This document shows positions 12,217-20,856 of a stretch of 64,000 bases of DNA, in pieces (within the stretch, counting starts at the first letter, position 1; each line of letters begins with the position of its first letter). The notes under the pieces are model-generated. The model did no database searches. It saw nothing but the letters and a program-made list of their open reading frames with translations, and had not been told where the DNA came from. The translations under genes and the position numbers were made by a program. The DNA is from Gammaproteobacteria bacterium (lineage in GTDB: Bacteria > Pseudomonadota > Gammaproteobacteria > Tenderiales > Tenderiaceae), in NCBI GenBank assembly GCA_021731365.1, contig JAKFXL010000037.1, forward strand, positions 126,037-190,036, read 5' to 3'.

Positions 12217-15200
12217 ATGACTGATGACAAAGGTGTGGGCGGAAAATATATCGCTATTCCCATGTACGGATTTGACTATGTTCATGCCCCGTATGATGAC
12301 AGCGATAATAGTCCTGTTCATCTCTTTACTGGGCGTGATGAACTCATCAACCGGTTAGTATCACTGCTCGAAAGCAAACGGCGGCGGGGAAGTTACCTGA
12401 TCGCTGGATATAGAGGGGTTGGAAAAACCAGTGTGGTTAACAGGTCAATTGAAAGATTCAGCAATCCCAAAAACTCACGAAGTCGCAGTAATTCCCGAAA
12501 AATGTTGCTGCCCGAACCACCGATTGTTATCAGGATCAATCTTGGTGATAACAGTAGTTTGACACCCTTGGATATCTATTTTTCCATCGCAAGTTTTTTA
12601 AGTAATCAATACCTCAAGGGTGATGGCGAATCCGTAAAAAAGGATATTGATGTTCTGATTGTAAGAATGGGACATGAGATAAGTGAGACAAAGGGGCATG
12701 GATTTGGCGGAAATGGTGGAGTTGAGATCGACTTCAAGGCGGTGAAGGCGAATGTGGGCGGTTCCGGAGAAAAAAACTGGAACTCTAACATGAGACGTTT
12801 GCCGATCTCTCCGCGAGAGGCTGAGGAGCAAATCCTCGACATACTGAAACGGGTCAATAAAAACCGTAAAGTCATATTTATTTTTGACGAGATAGATAAG
12901 CTGTCAAATGCAGAGGAGTTTTTTGGGGTTGATTGCCAGGAACGAAACCCCAGTCTCTCTTTACAAGATAAACATGCCAGAATAAATACGCTTTTGGGTT
13001 CTCTGAAAAACTTTATTACTACCGCAGAAGCGACTTTCTTCTTCATATCGGGGCGTGAAACCCTGGACAGATACTATTCTGAAACAGGCAGCCCAAACTC
13101 GTTATACCAGAGCTTGTTTGACAGTGTATTCGAAGTCCCCAGCCTACTGACTGATGAGAGATACTATTCATCACGTGCCTGGAGAATGGCCTTGCTGATT
13201 GAAGAGTATCTTTGCCGAAGGCTTATCCCCTCCTCTGGAAAAGCTGAAGTAGAAAGAGAGAACTACACGCTTAAAAAGCACCACTCAAATTTTATAAAGG
13301 AAAATTCAGACTGCCACTCTGATGGTCGTCTGTTGGTAAGCACACTGCGTAATTTTGTCTATTATTTAACTTTTCACTCATGGGGAAATCCCAAACGATT
13401 GGCATCCATCCTTGAAAGTTTCATTGTGCCTTGGTCCAGTCTTTCCAATAGGAGAGACGATATCCGAATCATCGGCAAAGATCCCGGAAGAAGTGAAGAT
13501 TGTTTTTGGCTGTTTTTTGATGTCAATCAATTGCGTGCTTTCTCGCTTGCGGCTGAATTGGTATCAATTTTTGAACACCAGTTCAGCCGGGAAATTACTA
13601 AAATTAGCGACAAGCTTACGGTGACGAGTCTGGCATCAATCCAGTTCATATTGAAACACCACTCCAACGGTTTTACCCGTGAATCTCTTCGGCGAATGTC
13701 GGAGGCGATGAATGTACATCGTTCGCCAGCACTAAATGCAATTGTTGATGATCTGTTAACTCAGACCTTCAAACCGTATATACGCAGGGTAAGAAATGGC
13801 CTCTACCGCTATCGTTTCCACAGTGGCTTTGAGCAAGAGCTACGTTACATCAGCCATATTAGTGAGTTGGAATCGGCGGCCTATAATTTTTCTCTGGATG
13901 CCATGAGACACGTCAAGTTTTTCTTTGAGGCAGGACTAAAGAAAGAGATAGATGAACAGGGGCGAGCCGCCGTCTGGAGCGCTCATGTTACGCTTGGTGA
14001 TATTTGTGCGCTTGAACAATCCTACAATGAAGCTTCCATGCACTACTCTTCAGCTATTCGAATCTTAAAGGGAAAGGTAGGTCAGTCAGAGCGTGACTCC
14101 GATATGGAATTCTTGATGCAATATGTCGAAGTCATGGTTAAAAACGGTGATCTTGAAGAGCATAGACAGAACTATCATCATGCTGCTGCCATTTACACTG
14201 AGGCTGAAAGAGCCGTAGAGGCGGTTATTAAAAAAAATAGTGTGATGAGGTCTAAATTGCTGATGGGGGATTCAAAGTGGGATATGTTGAAGCAACCCTA
14301 TTGGGCTGCACGCTATTTGTCGATGAAGCGCAGCCCCTCTGCCAAGAGATGTAACGCTTCACGTCCGGATTGGCTCTACAAAACGTCAGATCTCAGGTTT
14401 GATTTGCGTGCGGCTACGCTCGCGTTCTTTTCTGGCAATATGGAGGCCGCAGAAAAACATTACGCTACTATTTCTAAAAATGTTCCATCCGATGAGCTTC
14501 CCTGTGAGCGAAGCGCCTATGTTGTCGCCAATGGTCTTGTTGGTGGCGCGGAAACAAAACTTGTGAGAATCGCCCATAGGTTAGCCAAAAATCAATACGC
14601 ATCTGACAAAAAACGCAAACAGACAGATCCCGATGGGCCTCTTCATCCGGGGTTTCATGATGAGCTGATCACGATACTTAAACGCCAGTTTGTCGAGGAG
14701 GATGGCAGGTCTCGCCCTTCCGACATCACAGGAGATTTATGGAGAGCGGCCTGCATTTTGGAGGAGAGTCACATCTACATTAGTGCCGCCATTGTGCATA
14801 TGAAGATAATTGCTTACCTCAGTACTATGCTGGATGCGTTTGGAAAAAATAACGTAGTGAGACTTGATGGCGTTCCCGAGAAGTGTAATGAGCAAGTACA
14901 AAAAAGCGGAGAAGCAGCCTTTCGTTGCATCAACTGTGCACGACAGCTTGAATCAACCCAGCCAGGAAAAACCCTCTTGTCTCGTGATTTTGATACCAGT
15001 GCCCAATGCGATAGAGGAAATCTTGGTATTCCCTGGTTATTTGACGCTCTATTGGGCGTTGGTGGTGAATTGACCGAACTACCACTTGAAGAACAGGTTT
15101 ACTGGCAGCAATCATTTTGGGCGCATAAGCTTGCGGCTATTCTCACCTGGGCGCGATTCACCTTTTACAAAATGAATAGGGATGAAACAGGGGGGAACGA

Positions 15201-15993
15201 TACTGGGAAGGAGTACATACATTTGATTCTCCCCTCCGATTTCAGCACACTTTCCGTTAGGCCGACAATTATTATGCGCTGGCTGTACGCAAGGGATATG
15301 AGGCAGCGATGCCATGTTGGTTTTTTTGGGAGGCAAGGCGATGAGTTGAGCAAGGATGGGTTGTCACACGCCAATCTTCTGGCTTTGATTGGACGTGATC
15401 CTGACGATAAATATGAGCGACACATGACGCAATTGAAGGCGTGTGCTCCTCTTATGAATGCTTATAATGGGTGCGAGAGCCTCTATTTTTCCTTGACGGC
15501 AATTCGAGTGATTTCGCGGAGGAATATGGATCTGATTATTCCGCGTACCAGCCAGATCTATTTTGTTCAGTGGGAGATATTGCTCAATCTTTTGCAGGCG
15601 CTACTGAAAAAAGAGAGATGTCATTCGGGTGCCATGATGGATGAGTTGAGATCGGTGAGAGAGATCTCATTTTTCCTGCAACGAACACTTATCAGAATCA
15701 ACAAGATGGTGGGGTCTCATGAGCGAATTCCCCCCACCCATTTTGATTATGAAAGTATCTATTTGAAGCTGTGCGAATCTTTGGATAGAGCTGCCAGTCT
15801 TACCGATCCGACCAATCGTGCACGTACAGGCATATTTCAAAATAAGCATTATTGCCATGACGATTATAGTGATGCCGATTTTTCCATGGATTACACACTG
15901 GCTTATATGAATACACCGTCAGCACTGTTCCTGCGAGAGAAGGTACAAAGAGATCATGAACAGTTTAAAAATGAGCTGAGTAGATCTCAATAG
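12217..15993 (+). CDS. Large P-loop NTPase (AAA/STAND-like) with TPR-like C-terminal region
   Basis: Not recognised as a named gene. In 1258 residues, the N-terminal third is a P-loop NTPase: GRDELINRLVSLL precedes Walker A GYRGVGKTS (residues 64-72) and Walker B VIFIFDEIDKLS (Asp224-Glu225), followed by a sensor-like FFISGRETLDRYY. This order resembles Cdc6/ORC and STAND ATPases. The middle has an HTH-like helical part. From about residue 560 on, helical pairs with TPR character occur (ALEQSYNEASMHYSSAI, NYHHAAAIYTEAERAVE). No transmembrane segment, nuclease or TIR motif is evident. It stands alone between lpd and IS remains, and by eye it is more AT-rich than its neighbours, which suggests acquisition. 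A defence or signalling role is inference. Confidence 0.8.
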   Translation: MTDDKGVGGKYIAIPMYGFDYVHAPYDDSDNSPVHLFTGRDELINRLVSLLESKRRRGSYLIAGYRGVGKTSVVNRSIERFSNPKNSRSRSNSRKMLLPEPPIVIRINLGDNSSLTPLDIYFSIASFLSNQYLKGDGESVKKDIDVLIVRMGHEISETKGHGFGGNGGVEIDFKAVKANVGGSGEKNWNSNMRRLPISPREAEEQILDILKRVNKNRKVIFIFDEIDKLSNAEEFFGVDCQERNPSLSLQDKHARINTLLGSLKNFITTAEATFFFISGRETLDRYYSETGSPNSLYQSLFDSVFEVPSLLTDERYYSSRAWRMALLIEEYLCRRLIPSSGKAEVERENYTLKKHHSNFIKENSDCHSDGRLLVSTLRNFVYYLTFHSWGNPKRLASILESFIVPWSSLSNRRDDIRIIGKDPGRSEDCFWLFFDVNQLRAFSLAAELVSIFEHQFSREITKISDKLTVTSLASIQFILKHHSNGFTRESLRRMSEAMNVHRSPALNAIVDDLLTQTFKPYIRRVRNGLYRYRFHSGFEQELRYISHISELESAAYNFSLDAMRHVKFFFEAGLKKEIDEQGRAAVWSAHVTLGDICALEQSYNEASMHYSSAIRILKGKVGQSERDSDMEFLMQYVEVMVKNGDLEEHRQNYHHAAAIYTEAERAVEAVIKKNSVMRSKLLMGDSKWDMLKQPYWAARYLSMKRSPSAKRCNASRPDWLYKTSDLRFDLRAATLAFFSGNMEAAEKHYATISKNVPSDELPCERSAYVVANGLVGGAETKLVRIAHRLAKNQYASDKKRKQTDPDGPLHPGFHDELITILKRQFVEEDGRSRPSDITGDLWRAACILEESHIYISAAIVHMKIIAYLSTMLDAFGKNNVVRLDGVPEKCNEQVQKSGEAAFRCINCARQLESTQPGKTLLSRDFDTSAQCDRGNLGIPWLFDALLGVGGELTELPLEEQVYWQQSFWAHKLAAILTWARFTFYKMNRDETGGNDTGKEYIHLILPSDFSTLSVRPTIIMRWLYARDMRQRCHVGFFGRQGDELSKDGLSHANLLALIGRDPDDKYERHMTQLKACAPLMNAYNGCESLYFSLTAIRVISRRNMDLIIPRTSQIYFVQWEILLNLLQALLKKERCHSGAMMDELRSVREISFFLQRTLIRINKMVGSHERIPPTHFDYESIYLKLCESLDRAASLTDPTNRARTGIFQNKHYCHDDYSDADFSMDYTLAYMNTPSALFLREKVQRDHEQFKNELSRSQ

Positions 15994-16059
15994 CCGCCTT
16001 GCTTTCAACTCTGAGAATTGGCAATGAATTTTTGAGTGTTTCAGGTTTGACTGATTTAG

Positions 16060-16169
16060 GGAGCCTCTGAATAGCCCAAGAATTTTGCAGATTCAACCCC
16101 GAAGTGCATAACCACCTAAGCTGCAATTGCAGCCATATGTTCTGCCACTAATTGTCCATCATAAGGTTT
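16060..16169 (-). pseudogene. Remnant of an IS transposase C-terminus and its IS end
   Basis: On the minus strand, codons from 16169 down to the TAG at 16118-16116 read KPYDGQLVAEHMAAIAA, the kind of Ala-rich tail seen in DDE transposases. Beyond the stop comes non-coding DNA ending near GGGAGCCTCTGAATAGCC (about 16060-16077), which resembles an IS terminal inverted repeat. The upstream part of the gene is missing: the IS200/IS605 element begins immediately beside it, and I find no continuation on the other side of that element. The family is uncertain; IS5-like is a guess. Confidence 0.45.
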
Positions 16170-16740
16170 AAACCACCGGTTTTAGCCGGTCAGCTTTAGC
16201 TGCGAAAATAGGCTGCACGAAAGGAGGTGCGGCATGGACTACAGGTACGGCAGTCATACGGTGTATCAAATTGAGTACCACTTTGTATGGGTAACGAAGT
16301 ATCGACACAAAGTATTGAGAGCAGAGGTGGCGGAGCGAGTTCGAGATCTGGTGAGGGAGACGTGCGAAGCCTTTGAGATCAGGATAGTAAAAGGTGTGGT
16401 CAGCAAGGATCATGTCCACATTCTGGTCAGTTGCCCGCCGACGATGGCGCCGAGTGAGATCATGAGGCGGATCAAAGGTCGCACATCGAGCAAGCTGTTT
16501 GAAGAGTTTCCGCATGTAAAGAAGAAGTATTGGCGCCGGCATTTCTGGGCAAGAGGATACTTCTGTGCCACGGTAGGCCAAATGACGGAAGAGATGATCA
16601 AGTAATATTTGGAGCATCACTTTGAGCCTAAGTCGAACGATGATTTCAAGATGGAACCCGATTAAGACGCGTCGTTTAGACGACGCGTATCCGGACTTTC
16701 AGTCCGTAATTCAAACCCACCGGCTTTAGCCGGTGGTTGT
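16170..16740 (+). mobile_element. IS200/IS605-type insertion element (tnpA only)
   Basis: The left end carries a hairpin ACCGG-TTTTAG-CCGGT (16175-16190). The right end carries a near-identical hairpin, CCACCGGC-TTTA-GCCGGTGG (16717-16736). Subterminal imperfect palindromes of this kind are what TnpA of this family binds. Two more hairpins lie in the right end: ACGCGTCG/CGACGCGT (16667-16688) and CGGACT/AGTCCG (16692-16706). There is one gene, tnpA, and no tnpB. Exact cleavage points cannot be fixed from one copy, since these elements make no target duplication. Confidence 0.8.
16234..16665 (+). pseudogene. tnpA: IS200/IS605 TnpA transposase, broken by a stop codon before the catalytic Tyr
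   Basis: Y1 HUH single-strand transposase. The reading starts at ATG 16234 behind AGGAGGT. HUH motif: DHVHILVS. C-terminal helix: TEEMIK, then TAA (16603-16605), then in the same frame TAT TTG GAG CAT CAC (Y L E H H ...) up to a natural stop at 16663-16665. In family members this position normally reads K/Q-Y-L/I-E, where the Tyr is the nucleophile (compare Y132 of ISDra2 TnpA in QKYIE). One change, probably CAA to TAA, therefore removes the catalytic tyrosine and the last 20 residues. Unless the stop is read through, the protein is inactive. Confidence 0.88.
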
Positions 16741-17040
16741 TTAGTTTAATTTTAAATTTTAAGGCCTGCTTAATGTTAGGTTTGCAGACTCCTGAAAATA
16801 ATAATTAATAATATTTTTGTCGTTGTTTTTAATTTGTCATTAGTTTTTTGTACCTTATTTTTGGTGGTAGTTATCAGGCGGTATTATCCATAAAATTTTT
16901 ATGGAGTTTTCACTGCTGGTATGGGTGCTGAGTTGTGATTTTAGGGGGTAGTTGTCGTTTTTATAATTGAGTCTTAATTTTGACAGGGAAGGAAGATTTG
17001 ATGCCAATGGTGGCTGAGTCTTTAATGTTTACTATTTAAT
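16741..17040. other. AT-rich intergenic stretch upstream of the multicopper oxidase
   Basis: About 300 bases between the insertion element and the multicopper oxidase gene. It is clearly AT-rich and contains no convincing reading frame. It must hold the promoter of the oxidase, but I cannot pick a -35/-10 pair with confidence. Confidence 0.5.
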
Positions 17041-17051
17041 GGAGGATGGTT

Positions 17052-18788
17052 ATGACAACAAGGCGTAATTTTATCAAGATGGGGGCGGCTGTCGCAGGGG
17101 CGGGGCTTTTTTTGCCGGTCATGAAATGGAATTCTTTGACAGCATATGCGGCATCTCCAGTCCTGACTAAGTATCTGGATCAGTTGCCGATGATTCCGAT
17201 GGTATCTGGGAATGCGTTGACATCATTGACGATGGCACCGAGTACCCATTCGTTTCATAGTACTTTGGCGGCAAGACCGACGTGGGGTTATGGCGGTTTG
17301 AGTTATCTGGGGCCAACGATTGAGACTATGCGTGGTTCTGCCATCAGTTTTAATGCGGTGAATTCGCTAGGTGCTCATCCGTTTGCGTCATCGATTGATA
17401 CCAATGTTCACGGTACTGTGTTGGCGGATAAGACGAATCCTCGTGTGTCGTTGCATTTGCATGGTGGTAATACGGAGCCGAATAGTGATGGTTATCCTGA
17501 GGATACGTTTACACCTGGGCAGCCGCATCAATTTGGTCCATATAACTACAATAATAATCAGGAGGCCGCGACGCTTTGGTACCACGATCATGCGGTTGGG
17601 ACGACGCGATTGAATGTGATGGCAGGGTTGGCAGGTCTCTATCTGATTCGGGACAGTGATGACCCCATTGGTGGTAACGGTCCGCTTGGTTTGCCTGCAG
17701 GTGCCCCTTACGAGGTGCCTATGATAATTCAGGATCGCATGTTGAATCCGGATGGTTCGCTGTTTTATCCGCCAGCTCCGTGGGCACCGGAGTTTTTTGG
17801 TGATGTGTCTACGGTGAATGGTAAGGCCTGGCCTAATTTGAATGTGGATAGGACGCTGTATCGTTTCCGTGTTGTTAACGGTTCTAATGCCCGGTTTTAC
17901 AACCTGAGCCTTTCAAATAAGAAGATGAAGATCATTCAGATTGGTACGGATGGCGGTATGTTAAATGCGCCGGTATCACTTTCTGAGCTTTTGCTTGCAC
18001 CAGGTGAGCGTGCTGATCTGCTGATAGATTTTTCGGGTGTTGCGCCAGGTACCCAGATTGTTCTGCAAAACGATGCAGCTGCGCCATATCCGGCGGGCGG
18101 TTCTGGTATTGCCTTGCCGGAGATTATGCGCTTTACGGTAAAGGCGGGGGCTGCTGTTCCAAAACCGATTCCAACACGGTTACGGGTGAACAATCCTCCC
18201 ATTGTGCCCATTGCGGTGCGGCCGGTTAGGCAGCGCTATTTGACGTTGGTGGAGGTGATGGGGGCGGCGGGGCCGTTGGTGGCGTTGTTGAATTATGTCT
18301 ATTGGCCTGAGCCGCTGGCTAATCCGGCATTAATGGAGCGCCCCGCTGTAGATACGGTTGAACAGTGGAATATTATCAATCTGACGGGCGATGCCCATCC
18401 TATTCACTTGCATCTTGTGCAGTTTCAGATACTCAACCGGCAGCGGTTGAATACGGCTAAATATGTGAGTGCATATAACGCTACGGGACCACGCACGGTG
18501 CTTGATCCAATGGCGGCCGGTGGTCCAACTGTGCCAGCCGGTTATCCGGCCATTGATCCAGCACCGTATCTTAGAGGCAATCCCAAAGCTCCAGACTTGA
18601 ATGAGCAGGGCTGGAAGGATACGGTTCAGGCACCACCAGGGGCAGTGACACGTCTTATTGTGCCGTTTGGTGCCCAGGCGGCCCCTAATCTGCCGTTTGG
18701 TAATTCGTTTAAGGGGCGTTATGTCTGGCACTGTCATATCCTGGAGCATGAGGATAACGAAATGATGCTGCCTTATGAGGTGGTGTAG
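17052..18788 (+). CDS. Multicopper oxidase, Tat-exported
   Basis: Periplasmic copper oxidase of the CueO/CotA/bilirubin-oxidase superfamily, coupling substrate oxidation to reduction of O2 to water. The 578-residue protein starts with a twin-arginine signal (TTRRNFIKMG, then a hydrophobic stretch to about residue 32). All four copper-binding segments are present: HLHGG, LWYHDHAVGTTR, HPIHLHLVQFQIL and HCHILEHEDNEMM, the last with a Met as likely axial T1 ligand. The ATG at 17052 lies 6 bases after GGAGG; an ATG at 17046 directly abuts that site and is less likely. Substrate unknown: copper(I), manganese or phenolics are all possible. There is no copper-resistance neighbour; the gene sits alone, convergent with the next gene. 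Confidence 0.9.
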   Translation: MTTRRNFIKMGAAVAGAGLFLPVMKWNSLTAYAASPVLTKYLDQLPMIPMVSGNALTSLTMAPSTHSFHSTLAARPTWGYGGLSYLGPTIETMRGSAISFNAVNSLGAHPFASSIDTNVHGTVLADKTNPRVSLHLHGGNTEPNSDGYPEDTFTPGQPHQFGPYNYNNNQEAATLWYHDHAVGTTRLNVMAGLAGLYLIRDSDDPIGGNGPLGLPAGAPYEVPMIIQDRMLNPDGSLFYPPAPWAPEFFGDVSTVNGKAWPNLNVDRTLYRFRVVNGSNARFYNLSLSNKKMKIIQIGTDGGMLNAPVSLSELLLAPGERADLLIDFSGVAPGTQIVLQNDAAAPYPAGGSGIALPEIMRFTVKAGAAVPKPIPTRLRVNNPPIVPIAVRPVRQRYLTLVEVMGAAGPLVALLNYVYWPEPLANPALMERPAVDTVEQWNIINLTGDAHPIHLHLVQFQILNRQRLNTAKYVSAYNATGPRTVLDPMAAGGPTVPAGYPAIDPAPYLRGNPKAPDLNEQGWKDTVQAPPGAVTRLIVPFGAQAAPNLPFGNSFKGRYVWHCHILEHEDNEMMLPYEVV

Positions 18789-18835
18789 GTAACGGTGATC
18801 TGATGTTTAGTTTCAGATAACCTTCCTTTTGGATT

Positions 18836-18867
18836 AACCCACCCTTCATCAGGGTGGGTTTTTTTAT
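18836..18867. terminator. Bidirectional rho-independent terminator
   Basis: A perfect 10-bp stem, AACCCACCCT (18836-18845) and AGGGTGGGTT (18851-18860), loop TCATC, followed by T residues on the plus strand. On the minus strand the A-rich left flank is weaker. It ends the multicopper oxidase transcript and lies just beyond the stop of the convergent gene at 18864. Confidence 0.85.
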
Positions 18868-20402
18868 GGTGCTGGTGTAGGTGCCGGTGTAGGTACAGTA
18901 GGTACAGGCAGATGGGCTACGGTTGAGAAAGGGTCGAAGGGGTTGATGATGTCTTTATCTTTACCTATTTCGATTTTAAATTGGTCGCCTACTCTTGGGT
19001 CATATATACGTGGTTCCTTGATTAGTTTGTATACATCGGTGGTGGCAAACTCATAACGGACCTCAGCACCACACTTTGTCCGTTCATCAGAATCAAATTT
19101 TGTTTCATCATCACATGTATCTGGCGTTACCTGTTCATGCCCCTGTTGTTGAAAACCCATGTCTTGATTGGTGCCGTAGGCATTTACTTTTTGTCCATCA
19201 GACCAACTGGCAACGATTGTATTACCCTTGTATTTTTTCTCGTATTCGATATTGCCTGCCTTAACCATCGCACCCACCATTTCAGATTGGAACATCTCAT
19301 ACCTGGCCAACCCAGCGTTGGGCGTGTGCCAACCTTCCTGTGTAATGGCCCTGTATTGAATGTAGTTTTGAATATAGTCGCGGGCCTTTATCAATCCGTC
19401 CCGGCCACTGCCAAAACTGCTGCTAAAGTTGTTCCGGAGTTTTTCTGCCTCTGAGAGGAGGTAGACCTTGGCGTTTTCCTTGGGGTCTGGGCCTATGTCG
19501 ATTGTTTCCCGTTGGGCGATTTCAAGATCGCGGTCGTCGTAGTCGAAACGCATTTCGGCAGTGACAACGATGTAGCTGTAGAGTGGATCGATATCCAATG
19601 ATTTAATGACGGTGTTGACGAAGTCCCCCAGTTCCACCCCTTTGTAGTCGTAAGAGCCTCTCCATATGTCGGTATAGAAGGTGGTGCCGGTGGTATTTCT
19701 GCTGGAGTCAGCCCATTTGAGGGGATCATCTGTTTCGTAGATTAACTGTTTGAGGCGTACTTTTTCTTTGGGGTCTTCAAATGCCCCTGTGCGGATCTTG
19801 TTTAAAAACTCAATGGAGGTGGCAGCTTGTCCGTTCATGTAAACACCTTCATCCGGTGCCAGACATTTTCCATTGTGTTTGCCGCAATTCATGCCTTGCA
19901 GGACTGAAACGCCACTGTTCTGGCCATTTGTTTTGACGTAACTTTCAGAGAACATGCCGACCTTGCTAAAGGTCTCACCAGCAACGGCAGCATCCGTTAC
20001 TATCTGCTGTATGTAACGCTCGCCCGTGGTGGGGTCTTCGATATTGCGCTGATAAAAACCGACATCCTGAAGTGCGTTGCTGCCGGTTAATCCGCTGGGC
20101 AGCGCCTGGGCTACCGGTCTTCCATTTGCACTGATCTCCCATTTTCCAAAATAGAAATTTTGCTGGCTGTTGGGGTTGACCAGATATTTGCTGGTATTGG
20201 GGAGAATGCCGGGTATTGCAATATCGCTGGCGGCATCAATAGGTGAAAACCCTTGTGATCCGGTTGGTCTGATAGGCGTAGGCGGCGTTTGTTGGGCAAG
20301 TACAGTATTAATACCTAATATACTAATGAATGCGGTGATGACGATAGCGGTTTGATGGCTAAAGTTCAGGTACGTCGATGGATCTTCTCTCTTTAAAAAC
20401 AT
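18864..20402 (-). CDS. Unrecognised secreted protein with a Pro-Thr tail
   Basis: 512 residues from the ATG at 20402, which follows GGGGGG on the minus strand; a longer frame to 20462 lacks support. After a short charged N-terminus there is a hydrophobic export signal ending near VLAQQ. The body is hydrophilic, with Asp/Glu-rich stretches, and contains a paired-Cys segment (MNCGKHNGKC) and a second one (DTCDDE...TKCGAE), which could form disulfides in the periplasm. The C-terminus is a low-complexity Pro/Thr/Ala tail (VPTPAPTPAP). I do not recognise a family. It is monocistronic, with AT-rich DNA upstream and a shared terminator downstream. Placement in the periplasm or at the surface is inferred from the signal only. 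Confidence 0.75.
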   Translation of the reverse strand: MFLKREDPSTYLNFSHQTAIVITAFISILGINTVLAQQTPPTPIRPTGSQGFSPIDAASDIAIPGILPNTSKYLVNPNSQQNFYFGKWEISANGRPVAQALPSGLTGSNALQDVGFYQRNIEDPTTGERYIQQIVTDAAVAGETFSKVGMFSESYVKTNGQNSGVSVLQGMNCGKHNGKCLAPDEGVYMNGQAATSIEFLNKIRTGAFEDPKEKVRLKQLIYETDDPLKWADSSRNTTGTTFYTDIWRGSYDYKGVELGDFVNTVIKSLDIDPLYSYIVVTAEMRFDYDDRDLEIAQRETIDIGPDPKENAKVYLLSEAEKLRNNFSSSFGSGRDGLIKARDYIQNYIQYRAITQEGWHTPNAGLARYEMFQSEMVGAMVKAGNIEYEKKYKGNTIVASWSDGQKVNAYGTNQDMGFQQQGHEQVTPDTCDDETKFDSDERTKCGAEVRYEFATTDVYKLIKEPRIYDPRVGDQFKIEIGKDKDIINPFDPFSTVAHLPVPTVPTPAPTPAP

Positions 20403-20462
20403 AGTGCCCCCCAATGCTTTTATGTTGCGCTGTCGTTTAATTGCGACGACAACAAGGCGCAT

Positions 20463-20856
20463 AAACGCATTTCTAAAGGGTCATGTCAAATACTGTTTTT
20501 GACTAATAGATTAAATGTTTATTATATGTAAATTATTAAATATTTTATTCAATAAGTTACAGTTAATAATCCTTGAAAAGATGTGGATGCATTTAGACTT
20601 TGTCAAGACGGAGTGAGGTATGTTTCTATGTTCTATAAATGGGGGATTGTGACAGTTACAAAGTGTGATAGTCGCTACTTGATATTTGGTTGTTTGGTTT
20701 TTCTCCCCTTTTCCCCTCTCTTTTCGGTTCCACTAGTGCGTTGAATTTACCTAATACCTTAAAAATAGTGTCTTAAATTTTATGTAGTAGTCGTGACTTG
20801 ATCTGACAGTTACCGGTTTTGCCGTGCGGGATGGATTGCGACCATTTGACTTCATG
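20463..20856. other. AT-rich intergenic region, no gene seen
   Basis: About 390 bases without a convincing frame on either strand. On the minus strand, TTGACA (20489-20484) with GTTTAT 17 bases later (20466-20461) is a weak promoter candidate for the secreted protein downstream. Nothing else stands out. Confidence 0.4.

Noticed and set aside
16666-16740. Structured DNA after tnpA, considered as an omega-RNA or guide locus
   Set aside because: No tnpB is present; the hairpins are explained as right-end TnpA binding sites.
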